From: Paulownia fortunei
Taxonomy: Eukaryota; Streptophyta; Magnoliopsida; Lamiales; Paulowniaceae
DNA length: 64,000 bases
Assembly (NCBI GenBank): GCA_019321725.1
Contig: CM033115.1
Coordinates: 15,200,673 to 15,264,672 of the forward strand
Reading direction: 5' to 3'
The translations under genes and the position numbers were made by a program. This document shows, in pieces, positions 37,233 to 50,600 of this stretch (its first letter is position 1; every line of letters begins with the position of its first letter). Under the pieces are notes generated by a model. It made no database searches, was not told where the DNA came from, and was given only the letters and a program-made list of their open reading frames with translations.

Positions 37233-38913
37233 TGATGCGTGGTGTTGAGTTGGTTTTATACTAATAATTCGTATGTCTTTTGATTATATTTGATTTATTT
37301 TTAAGTGTTTATATTATTTTTTATGCATTTAGTTTAAAATATTATAGGTAATGACAAAATGAGAAGAAAATGGAAAGAAACATAAAACTTGGTTGAAATT
37401 TAGAATAATTCGCTTTTTGGTGCTATTAAGGGTAGTGTTTGTATTTCAATCATAACTCTTTGTTGTAATATCATTTTGACTTGATTCTTGAACCATTGGA
37501 AAGATAAGAGATTATATATAACTTCTATGTTTACCATAAAATTTAGTTCATTCAATTTCAATGAGAAAAATTGGGTTAAAAAGTTTGTACTTGATTGAAA
37601 CTTTTTAGTATGATATACCTTGGTATTATGGCCATAACTCTTTCCACAAATTTCATATCAAATTTATTCAAGTGGATATAGAAAAATAAGACACAAAACT
37701 ACAATTTCTTAGAAGACATGAAAAATCAATTCATCATAGAAAGAGGTCACAAATGAGTTGAAAGGGTCCAAATATTGTCAGGGAAGGAGGAAAACTATAG
37801 CAATGGCGCCTAGGCTCCAAAATAGAGTGCTTAGGGACCAAAAACAAAATATGCAGTGCCTAGACACCACCAGTCAGCGCGTAGCCAAGCGGACAAACAA
37901 GGCTAAAATAGATATATGCCCTCTTTAGGGCATTTTCCATCTGATTTTTAACATTCCAAAAGCCTCCAAGAGCAAAAAAATTAGATAGAGATAGGGGAGA
38001 GAAAAGAGAACAAGCCAAGAAAAGAAAGAAAAGAAGAGAGAAGAAGAAGAAGAAGAAGAAGAAGAAGAAGAAGAAGAAGATAGAAGAGGAAAGATTTCTT
38101 CCATGATTTGTGAAGAAGACATCTATAAGGGAAGAGATTCATCCTCTTTCAAGTTTCAGTTTATTTTCCTCTTTCTTTCTTTAATTATGTTAATGGATAT
38201 TATTGAGTTATCTTTCATTTTTACCATTATGAACTAATTTATTTTTCTAGATTGTGATGTAATCTAATTATGATGTTTTAAATATTTATATCAATTCAAT
38301 TCTTGATTTAATTTTCAAGTTGAGTTTTCTATATTATTCTTAATGCTTTCAATTACTTGGCGTCTAATTGAATGATTTGCTAATCATATTGACTCGGGAG
38401 GTGATATATGTGTCTAATTCTATGTGTAGAAAATCATAAATTACATGTGAGATAGGAATATACTTACATGATTTGTGTAGTCATGTTAGAGATCCATAAA
38501 ATCTAATGAATTATTGATTGTTGTAATTCACATAGGAATATAGTGAGTTAGTAATTGATGATATTTTCATTAGACATTGGAAGAGGCTAGTGGATAATTT
38601 AGGGATTCTCGACTATTATTTGAAAAATAAATTAAGATTAATGAGATAAAATAATCAGTTCGGATTAATTCTGGTGAAATCATAACCCTAGGCTTTTTAG
38701 TTATTGAAATTTATCTTTAATTGCTTTTTATTATTAGTTTAGTTTAGTTGAATTTAGTTTATAATCATCACGTATTTTTGCATTTATTCAAATAAAATTA
38801 GAGTTAATATAATTTCGGTACTTAATTCAACAATCCTTGTGGGAATGATACTTATTCATTATTTTATTACTTATTAATGATAACGTGTACTTGTATTTAT
38901 AAAATCCGCAACA
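37233..38913 (+). mobile_element. Solo LTR of an Athila-like gypsy element
   Basis: It aligns over its length with the gypsy LTR at 42,925-44,532 (shared TTTTTATGCATTTAGTTT, TGCCCTCTTTAGGGCATTT, AATCATATTGACTCGGGAGG versus AATCATATTGACCCATGAGG) and ends in GCAACA. It is not followed by a primer-binding site or gag. The flanks are AGTGG on the left and CGTGG on the right, a near-perfect 5-bp target duplication. The sequence on its right is copia LTR-like. It holds a (GAA)n run at 38,039-38,081. Confidence 0.8.
38039..38081. repeat. (GAA)n microsatellite within the solo LTR
   Basis: About 14 uninterrupted AAG/GAA units, corresponding to the purine-rich leader seen in the other LTR copies. Confidence 0.95.
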
Positions 38914-41900
38914 CGTGGCACTGTACAAAAATAATCCAGTCAGCAAATAGATACTCATTCAGCGCCAAATAGTGTCTGTTGGACAGTGGTGCCCGTCCAG
39001 TCAGCGTTGAATAAACGTGGCCATCCGATAAGCACCAAGTGTCTGTCCAATCACCATATTTTTCAAAAATTATGTCTGCTGCCCATAAAATTTTAATAAT
39101 TATAAATAAGCCCCCAAAATTTATCATTTTAATCCTATTAGTTTCATTATTTTCTTTATTTTCTCAAGTCTGAAAAGAGAGTTCTAAAACACTTTGTGTT
39201 TGAAGTTCTCGTGATATGTAGTGCTACAATCACAATAAGTTAGTAGTTATATCTTGAGAGATAATTGCCACATTAAGTAAGTAGCATGGGAGGGGTAATT
39301 TTATCTTAAAGACAAATAGTATAACTCTTGTCTCGATTAAAAATTCATATATTGTTATTTTGCCCAAATTAATCTAGCCACTTGATATTACATCTAATCT
39401 ATTTTTCTAACAATTTTACGATAAAATTCTGTACAACTCAAATTGGTTCAATGCTAGTAGCATCCGTTCTAACAGCTTCGACTCATGGAGAGAAATTAGA
39501 GAAGTTCACCGGAACAGACTTCTAAAGGTAGCAATAAAAGATGATATTATACTTTACCACCTTGAACCTATGAAGGTTCTTGTGGGAGGATGCCCCCACT
39601 ATAGGAGAGAAGGAACGAGATCCTCAAAAGAGGTCAACATTCGATAAATGGAGTCATAGTATCTTCCTACGCAGAAATTATATCCTCAATGGACTGGACA
39701 AATAACCTTGCATGATATACATGTTGAATATATGCAGTTTAGTTAGTCTGGCTACTGTTATTGAGAAAATGCCACCTTTGTGAAAGGAATTCAAGAATTA
39801 TCTGAAGCACAAATGGAAGGAAATGTGTAATTAGACAAAGACTTTTTAAGATAAAAGTAATAACTGTACTCTAAAATATTGAGAGCAATAAAATTATATC
39901 TTCTACTTGATTGAGTATTATATTTTATGACATGTTAGATTAGGATATGTTAATACTCTATGTATGGTTAATTTAAATTTATTTCCTTTGTTTAAAATTG
40001 ATTTAACACATGATGTGTGAAATTTTTTGTTGAGGCTAAGATAGACAAAGCATCATTCCCTTTAGTGGAAAGGAACACGACATATTTAGAATTAATTACA
40101 GTGACGTATGTGTTTTAAAATTTGTGCAAACTAGAGGTGAGAAAAAGTATTATATTACTTTTATAGATGATTGCACAAGATACTGTTATGTGTATCTATT
40201 GAGAAGCAAAGATAAGGGCTTGGAAGCTTTCAAAAGCTATAAGATTGAGGTTGAGAATCAACTCAGCAAACAAATTAAGATAATTTGAGTGATAGAAATG
40301 GAGAGTATGGAGCTCCATTTGAAAATTTTTGCTTAGATTCTAGCATTATTCATCAAACCAAAACTCCTTATTCATCTCAATTAAAGGTATTGTTGAACTC
40401 AAGAAAGGAACTGCTAAAGAAAAGATGAGTGTTATGTTGATAAATTCAGTTTTATCCCAAAATTTGTGGGGGGAAGCAGTTTCTCAACTAACCATAATCT
40501 TAATAAAATATCACACAAAAGTAAGTATAAGACTCCTTATGAGTTTTAGTAAATACTCTAAAGTATGGAGGGTTTGGCTAAGGTACCCAACTTAAACAAA
40601 TTAAAATAGAGCCTAAGGTAATTGATTGCATTTTCTTTGGATATGCTAATAATAGTACTGCATTTCTTGTGCACAAATTAATAATCCCCATTATATATAA
40701 AGATATAATCATGGAATCAAGGAATGGTGTATTTTTTGAAGACATCTTTCATTGGCAAGAAAGGAAAAAATCTGGTTCTTATAAAAGAACTTATGAATCT
40801 ATAAAAGGTAATCATCAAAGTAATACAAAACCAAGACATATGAAGAGGGCCAAAATAGCTAAAATGTTTAGTCTAGATTTTCTAAGTTACATGTTATAAA
40901 ATGAACCAAGGACAATAAGTGAAGCATTATAAAGTCCAGAAGCTCCATTTGAAAAAAAAAAGATATCAATAATGAAATATAATCTATTATGAAAAATCAT
41001 ACTAGGGAATTGCTAGATCTCCCACTAGATAACAAGCTTTTAGGATGCAAATGGATCCTTAAAAGGAAATATGAGGCTGATGGAACTATTGACAAGTATA
41101 AGGCTAGATTGGTAACTAAATGGTCCAAACAAAATGGAGACCTTTGACGTTTTCAGTATATATTCACTAGCGACAAGGATCACGTCTATTAGAGTACTCA
41201 TTACTATGGCTACACTGCATAATCTTGAGATACATCAATTGGATGTGAAAACGAACTTTTTAAATGGTGAAGTGGAAGAAAAAATCTACATAAAACAAGC
41301 CAAAGAATTTGTTGCTCCTGTATAAAAAAAAAAGCGTGCAAACTTATTAAGTCATTATATAAACTTAAACAAGCGCCAAAACAATGGCATGAGAAGTTTA
41401 ACAAAACTACGTTGTCAAATCAGTTCAAAATTAATGAGTGTGGCAAATGTATTTATATAATAGACACACTAAATTTTTGTCATTGTTTGGCCATACATAG
41501 ATAATATGCTGATCAGGGGAAATGATCATGATATCATCATAACTACCTTGAAAATATTGACAAAATATTTTGACATGAAAGATATAGGTGTAGCCGATGT
41601 TATTTTAGGAACTGAGATCACTAAGATATCTGATAGACTTGTCATATTGCAAATGTTGAGATAGTGTTTAGAAAGTATAATGCATATGACATTTCCCTAG
41701 TAAAAGCACCAGTAGACTTAAGTTTGCATTTGGCTAAGAACCATAGTGGGCGTATATCACAATTAGAATATTCTAGGATAATTGCCAGTTTGTAGTACAT
41801 CAAGAATTGCACATATCAGGATATTGCATATTCAGTTAATTAATCGAGTAGATTTTTGACTAATTCAGACAATTAACATTGGAAGGCATTGATAAAGGTT

Positions 41901-42170
41901 CTTATATACAAAGGATTCACTTTAAATTATAAATTATATTATACGAGATATCCAACTGTATTAAAGGGTAAAATAATGCAAATTAGATATTTGAAACAAA
42001 AGACTCTAAATCTACTAGTGATTATGTTTTTACTATTGATGGTGAAGTTATATCATAGAAATCCTCTAACAAAATTGCATAGCTCGATGACAATTGAATT
42101 AGAGTTCATAGCATAGATAAAGTTGGAGAAGAAACATAATGACTCCATACAATATAATATGTCTTAGATT
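38914..42170 (+). pseudogene. Decayed Ty1/copia retrotransposon (gag to RNase H)
   Basis: The left end looks like an LTR (ATTATAAATAAG near 39,100). A gag start follows at ~39,495 (KFTGTDF, then FTTLNL) with LPPLWKEFKNYL further on. The integrase core at ~40,130-40,290 reads YYITFIDDCTRYCYVYLL. The reverse transcriptase at 41,030-41,650 has GCKWILKRKYEADGTIDKYK, HNLEIHQLDVKTNFLNGEVE, LYKLKQAPKQWHEKF and MKDIGVADVILG. The RNase H region at 41,720-42,116 has DIAYSVN and IELEFIA. Many stops and frame changes are present. No matching 3' LTR was recognised. Confidence 0.85.
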
Positions 42171-42924
42171 TGCATTCTTTAATATGGAATCTTTTCTTCT
42201 TATTAGGGTAGGACATTATAAGTGTTATATCCAAGCTAAGTGCTATACTTAAGCTCCAACATTGTACATTATTATTGTACCATGGTATACTGATGGAAGC
42301 TGTCCAACAAATATTATGCTCGTATACTTTTAGACATATTTACAGCTATGATTGATAAAATACCTATAACTCTTATACTATTAATGCAAAACATGCAAGG
42401 TTTATCTACTATTTAATTTGTTAATGATCACCTATGCGATTTTGTAATGCTTTCTTTCTCAATTAGTCCTGCAGTCTGCCTTTTGATTATGTATAGGTAT
42501 TGCGAGATAAGACTTCCATCTGGGGCCAAGAAATTGATAGACAAAAGGCGTAGGGGGAAATAGGCATGGTTTCAAACCCATAACATAGAAAAAAGAAGCT
42601 TAGGAAGCCGCACAAAGCCGATGGTTAGGGTGGAGGCCAGTTGTGAGAGGCATGCAAATTATCATTCGCATGGTGGTGGCGAAGGAATGAATAAGATTAG
42701 TGGGAGTTGTTAAAATATTAATTTGTAATACAAGCACTTACAAATTAGTGCATGATTATGGTGCACTGTTAATGGTGCATTTTTTTTTAGTGTGTTTTTT
42801 TAAATTAATTTTTTAATATTTTTTAGGTAATGCTTGAGCTTATAAATAGGCAATGTTGTTGCATAATTGAAAGCAAGCAATCCAAGGGAAAAATCAAGAA
42901 ATTAAGGAAAAAAATGAAGCGAAG
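42171..42924. other. Spacer between copia relic and gypsy LTR
   Basis: No coding sequence was recognised. It may contain remnants of the copia 3' end, but no match to the left copia LTR-like sequence was seen. Confidence 0.4.
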
Positions 42925-44532
42925 TGATTAGTGATTTTATACCTATTAATTGAGTACCATTTGCTTAACTTTTTAATTAGTTTTTGAGTGTTTATATTAC
43001 TTTTTATGCATTTAGTTTGAAATATTGTAGGTAATAGTAAAATGAGAAAAAAATAGAAAGAAACATAAAACTGAGTTCAAATTTAGAATAATCCACTTTA
43101 TAGTGCTATTGAGGGCAGCGTTTGTATTTCAATCATAAGTCTTTGCTCCAATATCACTTTAACTTGATTCTTGAACTATTGAAAAGTCAAGAGATTATAT
43201 GTATATAACTAAATCCAGTTCTTTTGATTTCAATGAGAAAAATCAGGTTAAAAAGTATGTACTTGACTAAAATTTTCTGGTTTGACACATCTTGGTATTA
43301 TAGGAATAACTCTTTTCACATATTTTATATTAAGTTGATTTAAGTGCCTATGGAAATATAGGACATAGAGATACAATTCATATGAAGACATAAAAATCCA
43401 TTTGGGCCTTCAAAGTAGTGAAAAATTAGTTGAAAGAGGTTTATTCGCTGCAGGAATTGGTTTTGGACAGCAAGTGCAACATTTAGACGCCACCCTGTAG
43501 CGCCTAGGCGTCGCAAAGTCTGTTTCAGACAGAATGTGCAGCACCTAGGCACTGCCAATTAGGGCCTAGGCATTGCCTGACGGATAACTAAGGAAAAAAT
43601 CATCATTTTGCCCTCTTTAGGGCATTTCCACCTAAATTTTAGGATCCCAAGAGCCTCCATTTCAGATTTTGAGAGAGGGAGAAAGGGAAAGAAGAGAAGA
43701 GAAGCCAGGAAGAAAGAAGAGAATAAGAGGAGATATTTCTTCCAAGAGTTGAGAAGAAAACATCTACAAGGAGAAGAAACTCATCCTACTTCCATATTTT
43801 ATTTTTTTCTTTTTCTCATTAATTATGTTCATGAATATTGTTATGTTGTTATTTATTTTTACCATCATTAACTAATTAATTTTTCTAGAGTTGTGATGTA
43901 ATCTAATTATGATATTTGGATATTTGTATCAATTCAATTCTTGATTTATCTTCAAGTTGAGTTTTCTACATTATTCTTAATGCTTTTAATTACTTGGCCA
44001 CTAATTGAATGATTTTCTAATCATATTGACCCATGAGGTGATATATGTGTCTAGTTCTATGTATAGAAAATCATAAATTATATGTGAGATAGGAATATAC
44101 TTACATGGTTTGTGTAGTCTTGTTGAAGATCCATAAAACTTAATGAATTATTGATTGTTGTAATTCACAAAGGAATATAGCGGGTTAGCAATTGATGATA
44201 TTTTCATTAGACCTTGGGAGAGGCTAGTCACTTAGAAATAAATTAAAATTGATGAGATAAATTATTCAGTTTGGATTAATTTTTGTAAAATCATAATCCT
44301 AGGCTTTTAAATTATTAAATTTCGTCATTAGTTGATTTTGATTATTTGTTTAGTTTAGTTAGATTTTGTTAGTAATCATAAACATCACTTACTTTCATTT
44401 ATTCATATAAAATTAGAGTTAACATAATTTTGATAATTAATAATTCAACAATCCTCGTGGAAATGATACTCTATTCATCACTTTATTATTTGTTAATGAT
44501 AATGTACACTTGCGTTCACAAATTTTGCAACA
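42925..44532 (+). repeat. 5' LTR of Athila-like gypsy (1.6 kb)
   Basis: It starts TGATTAGTGATTTTATACC and ends TTTTGCAACA. The start aligns with the other family LTR starts (TGATGAGTGAGTTTTATG at 54,876 minus; TAATGAATGGATTTTA at 59,754 minus). It contains GCGCCTAGGCGTCGC-type palindromes near 43,490-43,575 and the GCCCTCTTTAGGGC hairpin near 43,609. Confidence 0.85.
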
Positions 44533-44538
44533 AATTTT

Positions 44539-44556
44539 TGGCATCGTTGTCGGGGA
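44539..44556 (+). other. Retrotransposon primer-binding site (tRNA-Asp type)
   Basis: TGGCATCGTTGTCGGGGA lies 6 bp after the LTR end. It differs at a few positions from the tRNA-Asp-complementary site typical of Athila elements (TGGCGCCGTTGCCGGGGA). Confidence 0.8.
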
Positions 44557-44705
44557 TTGTTTTGTTTTGTTAATATCGATACCAAGTAACTCTAATTTTA
44601 GTTTGAATTTTTTTATTTTCTCTTTTACTTTTGTTTTTCCATTTTAAATTTTTAGGCATTGATCGAATGTGAAGAGTGAAGCTCCTAAACAAGTCTCAAA
44701 TCACC

Positions 44706-46585
44706 ATGGCTTACGCGAGGGAAAATATAGAGATTCATAAGGCACTACATGATTATGCTATACCTATGGTCGTTGATACATTTTTGGGAATCAGGCCCCC
44801 TGTTATTCAAGAAAATAATTTTGAGATCAAACCGACTATTATTTAGATGATTCAGGCTAATCAGTTCTGTGGATTATACATGAAGATCCAAATGCACACA
44901 TAGCTAGTTTTTTTAAAATTTGTGATACGTTCAAGTATAATAGTGTTACTGATGACGCCAGTAGATTGAGATTGTTTCTATTTTCACTTTGGGATAAAGC
45001 CAAAATTTGATTAAATTATCTACATACCGGGACAATCACTACTTGGGCATGCTTTCTAGCTAAGACCTTTGCTCAATATGACTTGGAATCCTTGCATGAG
45101 GCTTGGAAAATGTATAAGGATCTATTGAGGAGGTTCCCACATCACGATTTACCAAATTTGTTGCAAGTACAAACTTTCTACAATGGTTTGAGTGGTTCAA
45201 TTAGAACTCTAGTGGATGCTGCCACTGACGGAGCTCTTATGGGCAAAACACATAAGGAGGTCTACGATCTTCTTAAGACCATGACTGCTAATGCTTATCA
45301 ATGGCCTTCAGAAAGAATTGCACCAAAAAAAGTATTTGGAGTTCATGATGTTGATGCACTCGCTACTCTTACTACTTAAGTTGATGCTGTTTTGTCTTAA
45401 CAATTTAACTATCTTCATACAAATCTCACTCCCATATCAGTTGAGGTATGTAATTTTGCAGTGGTCCTCACCATAGTATGGAGTGTCAAGTTGGGAACCC
45501 ATTCACTCCATCTCAACTAGAGCAAGCATAATTTGTAGGGAATGCTAATCGACAGAATAATCCATACTCTAATACGTATAATCCAGGATGGTGCAATCAT
45601 CATAACTTTTCATAGAGAAATGGACAAAATGCAGTGGGTGCACAACCATCAAATTTTTAGCCTCCAAATCAGTCTCAACAGGTACCTAAAGCTTCCCTAT
45701 ATGATGCTATCGAGAAATTTATGGTAAGAACAGAGGAAACATTACAAAAACAAGAGTCTATTATTCATAATTAATTAGCCTCTATTCAAAGCCTGGAGGT
45801 CCAAATGGGTCAAATTGCCAATATGTTGAGCACAAGGTCTCAAGGTTCATTTTCCAGCAACACTGAGACAAACCCTAAGAAGAATGTGCATGCCATTACT
45901 CTTCGTAGTCGTAAGGAGTTGCCAGAACTTGAAAGAAAAGTCACTAATCCAAAGTAGTCGGTAATAGAGAGTGTTGTTGAGAAGTCTAATGAAACTATAA
46001 GCAAGAAATTTGAGAAGCTTAAGTTAAAGTTGTTTTCGGATAATCCTCCACCATATATGCCTCCTATACCATTTTCTCAATGATTCCAGAAATAAAATCT
46101 AGATAAGCAATTCTCTAAATTTCTGGATATTTTTAAGAAATTGCACATTAATATTCCTTTTGTAGATGCCTTGGAGCAAATGCCCAACTATGTGAAATTT
46201 ATGAAGGAGATACTCTCAAATAAATGAATGCTGAAGGAATATGAGACAGTGGCACTAATTGAGAAATGCAGTGCCATTTTTCAAAAGACGTTACCACCCA
46301 AGTTGAAAGATCCAGGGAGTTTTACGATCTTGGTGTAAGTATTAATTTGATGCCTCTCTCTGTTTTTAGGAAACTTGGGCTTGGAAAAGTTAAGCCTACT
46401 ACTGTCTCATTGCAATTGGCGGATAGGTCAATCAAGTATCCAAGGGGAATCATAGAAAACGTGTTGATAAAAGTTGACAAGTTCATCTTTCCGATAGACT
46501 TTATTATTCTTGACATGGATGAAGACCAAGATATTCTAATCATTCTTGATCAACCATTTTTAGCAATCATGATTCCTAGCTGTAT
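44706..46585 (+). pseudogene. Gypsy gag-protease pseudogene
   Basis: Gag is recognised from FEIKP..I near 44,825, AQYDLESLHEAWKMYKDLLR (about 45,076) and QTFYNGLSGSIRTLVDAA (about 45,170). It continues with YQWPSERIAPKKVFGVHDVD (about 45,297). The aspartic-protease segment near 46,325-46,565 reads DLGVSINLMPLSVFRKLGLG and ends IILDQPFLA; the catalytic D-(S/T/A)-G is changed to LGVS context. Multiple stop codons interrupt it (for example near 44,845 and 45,379). Sequence homology ends at about 46,585. Confidence 0.85.
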
Positions 46586-47660
46586 ATGCTATTTGTATGT
46601 AGTTTATTATTTGTTATTATAATGCCAATCTTCAAGTCAATTTTATTAACATTTTTCAATAAATTTTACCACTCCCTGAATAACTCACTAAGATTTTTCA
46701 ATACCAAAACTGATAAAAGAAGGGTTCTATATTATCCTAATCTAAATCAATCTAAAAATGTAGAATATGATTACAATATAGAACTCTTTTTCTAAATTAA
46801 CTATCTTTACAATTTTCAAATTGAAAAATCAATGAAATATTACAATTTAACCCATTAGATATCATTTCAACTAGTTTGGGATTTAACTACACAACATTGC
46901 CAGTACTAAGTATAATTGATTTTGATAATTTTCATTTATAATAGCAAATAAAAAATAGTTAGATTTGTATTGTTATGGTAATAAACTATAAATATATTTA
47001 GATGGTGTTCGGTTAAATTTATAAACTCTTGCATCTTATAAGATATTTTGTGAGCTTATAAGATGTTATGTTTTATTTTAAAAATAAATTAGTGAATTGT
47101 TTGGAAATAATAATATGTAGTAATGGTAAATTTATAATTAAAATTAACAAAATTAAAATAATTTATTAAAATAAGATCTTATTTTAAAAATAATTTAGGT
47201 CGAACCGATTTAATGAAAATTGATTATATTTTTTTAGTTTTGTTTTTGCATATGCATTCACAAACCTTAGACCCCGTTTGGAATTTAGCATCAAACAATT
47301 TTAAAACTTGAATGATTTTAAAATTTGATGTTAAATTCTTAATTGTCCAATTTGGATAGTTTGAGAACATGTACTTAATTGTGGTTCTATTAGTATGATA
47401 TTTGTCTCGTGTACGTAATTAACTATTTTGGTTCGTATCTCCCTTTGTTCTTCAGGTACACTGTAATATGTGTACTTGGAGAACTATGGGGAGATGCTGC
47501 CGAAATTTTTACGTGCATGAAACAAAGTGGTCATACTTATAAAACCACAAATAAGTGCACGTTGTTGAATGGGATAGGGCCCTTACCAAAGAGTGGAAGG
47601 AGAAGTGGGAGCAATCATGTCATTAATGAACAGGAAATCTAATTACTATCATCAACAAGT
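46586..47660. other. AT-rich junction between gypsy relic and CACTA element
   Basis: No gene was recognised. A hairpin-forming segment lies at 47,282-47,336 (ATTTAGCATCAAACAATTTT facing TTTTAAAATTTGATGTTAAA). The expected CACTA left terminus (CACTACAAC...) is not present here, so the left boundary of the transposon is undefined. Confidence 0.45.
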
Positions 47661-47669
47661 TGTATAATT

Positions 47670-50600
47670 ATGGATCGAAATTGGATAATGAATCAGAATC
47701 GAGTGGCTCCAGAATACATAAATGGTTTAAATAATTTTTTGGACATAGCAAAGAATTATATGTCAACCTTTGGATTATCGAAGATTCGTTGTCCTTGTCG
47801 AAGGTGTGGAAATTTATATCAATTCAATTTGGATTACGTTCGAGAACACCTTTATAGATGGGGGATTTCTAAGTTATACAAAGTGTGGACTTTTCATGGA
47901 GAAGTGACTACACCAATTGTTGATATGGATCCCGTTAATGAAGTTGAACATGTTAGTGACGATGAAGAAGATGACACTTTTTTTGACATGCTAAATGACA
48001 TAAGGGATGGCGAAGTTGTTGGTAGTGGTGGGGTTCAACTGGGGGATAACAATGAAAACATGCCTGCAGGGGAGTTGGGATGAAGTTATATGTAAATGTA
48101 TATTCAAGTTGTACTAATTTTTCTGCATTTAGCTTCTTAGTTAAATTAATGCACGTGAAGATGTTGAATGGTTGGAGCAATAAGTCATTTGATATGTTGC
48201 TTCAATTATTGGGAGAAGCATTTCTAAAATCGAATGCAATGCCTAGCTCACATTACGAAGCTAAAAAATGCTAAAAGAGTTAAGGTTGGGATATGAATCT
48301 ATACACGCTTGTAAAAATGATTGTATTTTATTTTGGAATGACCACGAGGGTAAGGATACATGTCCGGTGTGTAAGGAGCCCCGCTATAAGGTTAATGAGG
48401 CTAACAAGAAGAAAATCCCTCAAAAAGTACTTCAATTTTTTTCATTGAAACCAAGACTGAACAGGTTGTTTTTGTTGAAACATACGGCGAAAGATATGAG
48501 ATGGCATAAGGTAAAAAGGGTTGAAACAAATAGGGTATTGAGACACCCAGCTGATGCTGAATCGTGGAAGGAGTTTGACAAATTACATGAAACTTTTGCA
48601 GATAATCCTAGAAATGTTTGTTTGGGGTTAGCAACTGACAATTTTAATCCATTTAGAAACATGTCAAATGCTTACAGTATGTGACCAGTTTTACTTGTGC
48701 CATACAATTTACCCCCATGAAAAATGACAAAACCATCGTACATGATTATGTCTCTTTTAATTCCTGGGCCCAAGGCACCTGGAAAAGAGATTAATGTATA
48801 CTTACGTCCCTTAATCAATGAATTGAAGGAGTTATGGGATGAGGGGGTAAAAACATATGATACATCAACTGAAAGAGTCTTTCGATTACATGTTGCTATG
48901 ATGTGGACAATTCATGACTTCCCAGCATATGAGACAGTATCTGGGTGGAGCACCAAGGGTTATAAAACATGTCTTGTATGTCTTGAAGATAAAATGAGTC
49001 AAGGTTTATGCAGTAAAATTTGTTATACTGGTCATCGTCGGTTCTTACATTTGAAGCACTCGTAGCTTAAAAATAAAAGTTTTAATGGAAAGTTTGAAAA
49101 CGAAGGCCCACCTCGAACATTTAGTGGTCGTGAGATTTTAACAAAGTTAGATGCATTGCCTGAAGTAACATTTAGTAAACATCCTGCATTAACCGAAAAA
49201 TGAAAACGTTGGGTTGGTGATACGAATTGGGTAAAGAAGTCAATTTTTTTTGAGTTAGAGTACTGGTCAGATTTGAAGTTGAGACGTAATCTAGATATCA
49301 TGCACATTGAGAAAAATATTTGTGATGCTCTAGTTGGTACGTTGTTGAGTTAAGAAGGAAAAGCGAAGGATACAATCAAATCTCAGTTAGACATGCAAGA
49401 TATGGGTATAAGAAGTAAATTGCACCTATCGCAGAGTAGGGACAGAGTCAATAAGCCACATGCGATTTATACATTCAATTTGAAAAAAAACATGAATTTT
49501 GTTGTTTTTAAAATCCGTGAAGTTCCTCGATGGTTATGCAGCAAATATTACAAGGAATGTGAATGCGAATGATGGAAAGTTATATGGGTTAAAGACGCAT
49601 GATTGTCATGTTCTTTTGCAAAGATTACTTCCAGTTGCCATATGAAAGTTTTTACCTAAGGATATATGTGGCACAGTTGTTGAGTTATGTGACTTCTTCC
49701 AAAAACTCACTTCAAGAACTTTACATGTTGTTGACTTGAATAACATGGGGAAGGATATAGTATTCATTTTATACAAGATGGAACGAATATTTTCTCCGGC
49801 ATTTTTTGACATTATGGTTCACTTAGCAGTTTATTTACCCCGCGAGGCCATATTAGGTGGACCGGTTTCATCACAGTGGATGTATCCTTTTGAATGGTAT
49901 TTGGGAACACTTAAGAAGTATGTTCGTAAAAGGCAAGACCCGAGGGCTCTATTGCAGAGGGATATGTTGTGAATGTAGCATTAACTTTCACATCTTTGTA
50001 TATGGGTCAAATTAAAACAAGATTTATTAGACCGGAACATAACAAAGATGTCAGTCAATCTATTTCATGCACCTTAAGTGTTTTCAATCAACAAGTAAGA
50101 GTGATGGTAGCCAGCGAAATTATAAATTGCCATCTACTTTACGTAAGAAAACACACTAGTATGTTCTCAATAATTGCAAAGAAGTCAACCGATATAGAAA
50201 GTAAGTTTTCAAATTAGTTTCTATTTTTTTCCTTGTAATTTTTATTACAAATTATATATATATTTCAGTCAATCAATACTTGTATATATATTGTGCAGTG
50301 AACATTTGCAAATTCTTTCAGCCAGATTTCATTCAAACAACATTCTACAATGTCATGAGGTGGAATTTCCACTATGGTTTAAGGACAATATGATTAGGCT
50401 AAGAACTTTGTAAGATCATGAGGCCACAAATCAGCTATACTCTCTAGCATTGGGACCTGATGTTGAAGTTAGACTGTATGATGCTTGTATTATTAATGGT
50501 GTTCGGTACCATACAATTTCTCGTGATACTCATCGGACTACTCAAAATAGTGGGGTTAGTGTACCATCATCTGATGATGGGGAAAATTTGGATTTTTTTG

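Larger units (their letters stand above)
42925..46585 (+). mobile_element. Truncated Athila-like Ty3/gypsy retrotransposon
   Basis: A complete 5' LTR (42,925-44,532) is followed by a tRNA-Asp-type primer site and a decayed gag-protease region. The element stops abruptly just after the protease segment at about 46,585; reverse transcriptase, integrase and a 3' LTR are absent. It is the same family as the minus-strand copy at 53,975-59,754 and the solo LTR at 37,233. Confidence 0.85.

Noticed and set aside
37925..38122. Poly-serine minus-strand frame
   Set aside because: Produced by the (GAA)n repeat in the solo LTR.
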